DNA from: DATGZX01 sp035296965
Lineage (GTDB): Bacteria > Planctomycetota > Planctomycetia > Gemmatales > Gemmataceae
Assembly (NCBI GenBank): GCA_035296965.1
Contig: DATGZX010000057.1
Span: 1-64,000, forward strand
Reading direction: 5' to 3'
Length of the DNA: 64,000 bases
The notes under the pieces were generated by a model, which had not been told where the DNA came from, ran no database searches, and was given only the letters and a program-made list of their open reading frames with translations. Positions within the stretch are counted from its first letter, which is position 1. Each line of letters begins with the position of its first letter. Positions 60,082-64,000 of this stretch are shown here, piece after piece. The position numbers and the translations under genes are program-made.

Positions 60082-61533
60082 ATGATGGGGTCGACCAAGG
60101 CCGCTTTCCTTTCGCGGCGCACTCGGCTTCTGCTGGAGGAACTAGAGACACGGCAAGTCCTTTCGGGATTCCAGCCCAGTGCGGTAGAACAGCTCTTCTT
60201 GCAAGAACTCAATGCTGCACGCGCCGACCCGGCAGCCTACGGAGCATCCATAGGAGTGGATCTGTCCGCAGTCGCGCCGTCGCCACCCCTGGCGTTTAAC
60301 ACGGAGCTTGTTCAGGCGGCACGCTTGCATTCGCAAGATATGAACGACCAGGGTTATTTCAGCCACAACACGCCGAATGGCGTAGATCCCGGCCAGCGGA
60401 TCAGCTCGGCAGGGTTCTCATGGACTGGCTGGGGGGAGAGCATTGCCGGTGGGATCGCCTTCCCGGGGCCCAACGCCGCCTTGGAGGGTTTGATCACGGA
60501 TGCGGGAGTGGCGGATCTGGGACACCGCCGTCAGCTCCTCGATATGGACCCCATTTACCAAAACCAAAATCAGGTCGGGATCGGCATCGTGCAGGCAGGC
60601 ACCGGACCGCTCGTGGATTATTACACGATAGACACGGCCAGTTCGCCAGCACCCGGCATCTTTCTCACCGGCGTGGTGATGAACGATACCAACGGTAACG
60701 GCCAGTACGACATCGGCGAAGGCATAGGCGGCGTCACGATCACCGTTGCCGGCGTGGGCTCGGTGACCACCTGGGGTTCCGGCGGCTATACGATGCCCAT
60801 TACGCCGGGTACGTACATGGTGACTGCCAGCGGCGGGGCCCTTGCCGCCCCCACCACCGAGTCTGTCACGGTCGGTTCGACCAACGTCCAGCTCGATTTC
60901 GTCCAGGGCAACGCCCAATACGTCACCAATCTGTATCGCACGATTCTCGGCCGCACCCCTGCTCCCGCGGAGATCACCACCTGGGAGTCAGCGCTTCAGG
61001 GGCCTCTCGGCATGGCCGGGGTGGCATCAGCAATTGAGAACTCCGCCGAAGCGCGCACTCGGCTCGTCGATGCTTGGTACCAGACTTACCTGGGCCGCCA
61101 GCCCGCGGACGGCGAGCAGCAGGTTTGGGTCAACGATCTCCTGAACGGCGCTAGCCAGGAAGATGTCTTGTCTGCTATCCTCGGCTCCCAGGAGTTCTTC
61201 AACCGATCAGCCGCCCTCATTACGTCTGGCTCCGCGAACGCTGGCTTCATCGAGTCTCTTTACACCGACCTGCTGGGCCGAAACCCCGCTTCCTCGGAAG
61301 TGACTGCCTGGCTTGGCGTGTTACAGACCGAGGGCACCACCGCGGTGGCGGACGCGTTCCTGCATTCAACCGAGTATCGCAGCGACGTCGTCACCGGATA
61401 CTATGCGAGCATCTTGCATCGCACGACGGCGCCGACGTCCCAGGAAGTGGCCGATTGGGTGAACTCCGGGCTCGATCTCACAGGCATTCAAGTCAGTTTC
61501 GATGCCAGTAACGAGTATTACCTCGACGGCTAA
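60082..61533 (+). CDS. secreted CAP-domain protein with DUF4214 repeats, paralogue 1
   Basis: A 483-residue exported protein. The start has the planctomycete signature RLLLEELETRQVLSG (residues 14-28). The CAP/SCP domain (about 36-180) keeps the cavity residues: LHSQDM (H83), GYFSHNTPNG (H95), WGESIAGG (E119) and LGHRRQLLDM (H148). A cna-B-like beta domain follows (GIGGVTITVAGVGSVTTWGS, about 195-275). Four DUF4214-type units of about 50-55 residues end the protein (near 277, 331, 390 and 440; for example NLYRTILGRTPAPAEITTWE). A cell-surface or matrix role is likely; no catalytic activity is proven for bacterial CAP domains. The next gene is a longer paralogue. Confidence 0.88.
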   Translation: MMGSTKAAFLSRRTRLLLEELETRQVLSGFQPSAVEQLFLQELNAARADPAAYGASIGVDLSAVAPSPPLAFNTELVQAARLHSQDMNDQGYFSHNTPNGVDPGQRISSAGFSWTGWGESIAGGIAFPGPNAALEGLITDAGVADLGHRRQLLDMDPIYQNQNQVGIGIVQAGTGPLVDYYTIDTASSPAPGIFLTGVVMNDTNGNGQYDIGEGIGGVTITVAGVGSVTTWGSGGYTMPITPGTYMVTASGGALAAPTTESVTVGSTNVQLDFVQGNAQYVTNLYRTILGRTPAPAEITTWESALQGPLGMAGVASAIENSAEARTRLVDAWYQTYLGRQPADGEQQVWVNDLLNGASQEDVLSAILGSQEFFNRSAALITSGSANAGFIESLYTDLLGRNPASSEVTAWLGVLQTEGTTAVADAFLHSTEYRSDVVTGYYASILHRTTAPTSQEVADWVNSGLDLTGIQVSFDASNEYYLDG

Positions 61534-61598
61534 GAATCTCGTGGCTGCCAGGTTCTGTCATTTCGTCGGCCTTCTCTAGGTTTCCACGCTTCTCACTT

Positions 61599-61649
61599 GG
61601 CCCCTGACGGGGCTTGGCTCGCCAGGCGAGCCGTGCCCCGTCAGGGGCC
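61599..61649. repeat. near-perfect 51-base hairpin between the CAP genes
   Basis: Outer arms GGCCCCTGACGGGGC (61599-61613) and its exact reverse complement (61635-61649) enclose GGCTCGCC/GGCGAGCC arms (61616-61632) around a single A. Only the TT/GT pair between them is unpaired or wobble. It lies 66 bases after the stop of paralogue 1 with a weak T-run beyond, so it could end that transcript or be an inserted palindrome. Confidence 0.8.
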
Positions 61650-61825
61650 GGGTTATTGATCCTCAAAGTGGGCTGGCGTTGGGAAGGCAACTCGCTACAA
61701 TCCCGCCCTCCACGCCAACCCCCTTTTTTGCGTGGCGGTGATGCGAAGCCTCCATTCTCAGGCTTGCACATGCCGCGTCCGGCCCCGTGCGACGCGGCCA
61801 GGGACATTTGATCGAGGGTAGCGAC

Positions 61826-63910
61826 ATGACGTCGAAGCAATCCCACTCGCGCTCAGGTTGGTACCGTCTGTGGGTCGAAGAATTGGAGCCTCGACGACTC
61901 CTGTCCGGCTCTCAACCGACGGCCGCCGAGCAGTTGCTGCTGGAGCAGCTCAATGATATCCGGGCCAACCCGGCCGCGTATGGCGCATCGATTAACGTGG
62001 ATCTCTCCGGCGTTACGCCGGAAGCACCACTGGCCTTCAATCCACTGCTCGTCGAAGCGGCCCAGCAACACGCTCAGGACATGAACGCCCGCGGCTATTT
62101 CAGCCAAAATACTCCCGAGGGCGTCAGTCCCGGCGAGCGGCTGAACGACGTTGGCTTTTCCTGGGTTTCTTATGGAGAGAGCTCGGCGGGCGGCAGCAAG
62201 TATCCGACTTCGGCCAGTGCACTCCAATCTTTGATCGTCGACGCCAGCTCCTCAACTCTGGCAGACCGAGACCAGCTTCTGGCCATCGATGCACTCTTCA
62301 AGACTCAGACCGAGGTGGGCGTCGGCATCGTTCAAGGCGGCACTGGTCCGTTAACCAATTACTACACGATCGATACCGCTTCGACTTCCGACGGCCGGCC
62401 ATTCCTCACCGGCGTCGTTTTCACGGACACGCAGGGTACAGGCAAGTATGCCATTGGCGAAGGACTTGGCAACGTCGTCATCACGGTGGCTGGGCCCGAC
62501 AGCCTGTCGACCGTCACGTGGGGTTCGGGCGGTTACAGTCTGCAGCTAGATCCCGGAATCTACACCGTGACCGCGAGCGGCGGCGACCTGGTGGCGCCTG
62601 TCAAACAGAGCGTAACGATCGGGATTTCGAACGTGGCACTGAACTTTGTGTTGCCCGCCACGGCGCTTCATTCGGGTTCTGGCGCATGGCTCGAACTGCT
62701 CTATCACGACCTGCTGGGCAGGACCCCGAGCACGGGCGAGGTGAACGGCTGGCTGTCAGGTCTCCAAGGCGGCACATCTTATGCCACGATCGCAAGCGAT
62801 TTCCTGGGAAGTCGAGAATACAACCAGGATCTGGTCACGCAATGGTACCAGTCGTATTTGCACCGTGCCCCCGATGTTGCGGGACTCTCAGGATTCACCA
62901 ATGATCTGCTGAGCGGCACAAGCGAAGACGCGGTGCGCGAGGCAATTCTCTCCTCTCCTGAGTTTCTCGCGACGAGCGGCGGGACGGCGACAACCTTTGT
63001 GCAAACACTCTACCAGGATCTCCTTGGCCGGCTGCCATCGGGACAGGAAGCCACCGGCTGGATCGCCATGGCTGGAACCGCCAGCGGGCGGGCCACGGTG
63101 GTCAGCGACATCGTCAGGAGTAGTGAAGCGATCACGAAAGAGGTCAGCACTCTTTACGCCACGTACTTGCGTCGCGCCGCCGACTCCAGTGGGCTTGGCG
63201 GCTTTGTCAATCTCATCGCAAGCGGGAACGACGAGCGCCAGGCACTGGGCCTGATCCTGTCCAGCCAGGAATACCTCGGCGCCGCCCAGGACATCCTCTG
63301 GCTCCAGGGAGTATACCGAGACGTACTTGGTCGCAACGGCGACAACGTAAATGAACTTGGAGCGTGGTTATCTCTGCTCCGGTCGGGGGTCGATCGCACG
63401 ACGATCGCCGCAGCGATTGCCGGATCGACTGAAGCAGACACCCGCGTTGTCACGGGAATGTATGAACGCCTGCTGCACCGCCAGCCCGATGCTCCCGGGC
63501 TGAGTTCCTTCGTCCACCTGCTTCAGACAGGCAGCAGCGCGGCTGACGTGGTCGACATGATTGTGTCATCGCCGGAGTACTTCAAGCAGCAGGGTGGCAC
63601 AAACATTCAGTTCGTCGTCGGGATGTACAACAATCTCCTTTCCAGAGTCCCGGTCGATTTTGAGCTTTCTGCCGCCATCAGCGCGTTGAATTCCGGGGAT
63701 ACCCTGTTACAGGTCGTACAGAGTGTCACCGCCGGCGCCGAGTACCAGGCCGACTACATCAGCAATCTCTTCCTTCTCTACTTGCGCCGCGCCCCGACGA
63801 ACGCCGAATTGAGCCAATACATGGGCATGCTGACAAACGGCTCCAGCGATGCTGCCATCATCGGCGCGCTGACAGGCTCTGATGAGTACTTTGCCTTCTT
63901 TGCAGGCTGA
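61826..63910 (+). CDS. secreted CAP-domain protein with DUF4214 repeats, paralogue 2
   Basis: A 694-residue paralogue of the preceding protein. It starts YRLWVEELEPRRLLSG, the same export or anchor signature. The CAP domain (about 33-180) keeps QQHAQDM and SYGESSAG, but two ligand positions have changed: FSHN is FSQN and LGHRRQL is LADRDQL. The beta domain follows (about 195-277). Eight DUF4214-type units then run to the C-terminus (near 287, 340, 392, 442, 495, 546, 598 and 648), twice the number in paralogue 1. The ATG at 61826 with GAGGG upstream is chosen over 61787. A tandem duplication with later repeat expansion explains the pair. Confidence 0.88.
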   Translation: MTSKQSHSRSGWYRLWVEELEPRRLLSGSQPTAAEQLLLEQLNDIRANPAAYGASINVDLSGVTPEAPLAFNPLLVEAAQQHAQDMNARGYFSQNTPEGVSPGERLNDVGFSWVSYGESSAGGSKYPTSASALQSLIVDASSSTLADRDQLLAIDALFKTQTEVGVGIVQGGTGPLTNYYTIDTASTSDGRPFLTGVVFTDTQGTGKYAIGEGLGNVVITVAGPDSLSTVTWGSGGYSLQLDPGIYTVTASGGDLVAPVKQSVTIGISNVALNFVLPATALHSGSGAWLELLYHDLLGRTPSTGEVNGWLSGLQGGTSYATIASDFLGSREYNQDLVTQWYQSYLHRAPDVAGLSGFTNDLLSGTSEDAVREAILSSPEFLATSGGTATTFVQTLYQDLLGRLPSGQEATGWIAMAGTASGRATVVSDIVRSSEAITKEVSTLYATYLRRAADSSGLGGFVNLIASGNDERQALGLILSSQEYLGAAQDILWLQGVYRDVLGRNGDNVNELGAWLSLLRSGVDRTTIAAAIAGSTEADTRVVTGMYERLLHRQPDAPGLSSFVHLLQTGSSAADVVDMIVSSPEYFKQQGGTNIQFVVGMYNNLLSRVPVDFELSAAISALNSGDTLLQVVQSVTAGAEYQADYISNLFLLYLRRAPTNAELSQYMGMLTNGSSDAAIIGALTGSDEYFAFFAG

Positions 63911-64000
63911 TGCAGCAGCCGCGCCGCGTATGTCTGCTGCCCGAAGGTATGGGTTCGTGGGTCAGGGGTCGGCGGACCGCAGCCTTGTTTTCTTCGCCAG
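63911..64000. other. window end, no gene seen
   Basis: Ninety bases after the second CAP gene. No motif was recognised. Confidence 0.4.

Overview
The window most likely comes from a planctomycete of the Gemmataceae type. Grounds: several secreted or anchored proteins start with the basic L-E-x-L-E-x-R-x-L-L-S signature common in that phylum; there are CAP plus DUF4214 repeat proteins, a Uma2-type nuclease and a pseudopilin-like hypothetical; genes are loosely packed and GC-rich; and several families of intergenic palindromes recur. A diderm envelope is indicated by an LptD/OstA-like protein and a flagellar FliL-FliM-FliN set. I saw no rRNA, tRNA, CRISPR array, phage or intact insertion sequence.

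Layout. 0.5-3.7 kb (+): inositol-3-phosphate synthase, a TIM-barrel sugar isomerase and an EboC-like UbiA prenyltransferase. 3.7-7.6 kb: an orphan region with a PIN-like protein, an unrecognised helical protein, about 700 bases without a gene, and a HAD hydrolase broken by an in-frame TAA. 7.8-12.2 kb: a MacA/MacB chimera, a membrane-anchored planctomycete protein and a Uma2 nuclease. 12.3-20.2 kb: gamma-glutamyltransferase, MetF, a STAS protein, a BaiN-like flavoprotein, a NUDIX hydrolase, an enolase-superfamily dehydratase, a GbsR-type regulator and TrpF. 20.3-24.2 kb (+): AhcY, PssA, RibE and RsmA. 24.3-28.9 kb: a small secreted protein, a Tat-exported DegT-type aminotransferase, a membrane acyltransferase, an HhH protein and a second UbiA enzyme. 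29.5-31.3 kb: fliL-fliM-fliN. 31.4-33.7 kb: an exported rhodanese and CobL. 34.0-37.6 kb: 2-oxoacid dehydrogenase E1alpha, E1beta and E2 without E3. 37.6-47.4 kb (-): FtsK, LptD, RNase E/G and a TIGR03936-type protein. 47.7-50.9 kb (-): hpf-ptsN-ptsH-ptsI with a readable sigma-70 promoter. 51.3-52.4 kb (+): a double-ACT protein and an orphan. 52.4-59.2 kb (-): SDR, asparagine synthase, a DevC/DevA/DevB-like exporter and a PLD-family protein. 60.1-63.9 kb (+): two tandem paralogous CAP/DUF4214 secreted proteins.

How the genes work together. The clearest functional units are the E1-E2 dehydrogenase genes, the PTS regulatory cascade with the hibernation factor, the flagellar switch operon, and the SDR-asnB-exporter run, which looks like synthesis and export of an amidated small molecule or lipid (inference). 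Five kinds of long intergenic hairpin or palindrome occur. Two kinds have a second copy kilobases away that is identical or nearly so, and one copy supplies the stop codon of the NUDIX gene. Start codons were moved from the longest ORF wherever a Shine-Dalgarno match and family alignment agreed.
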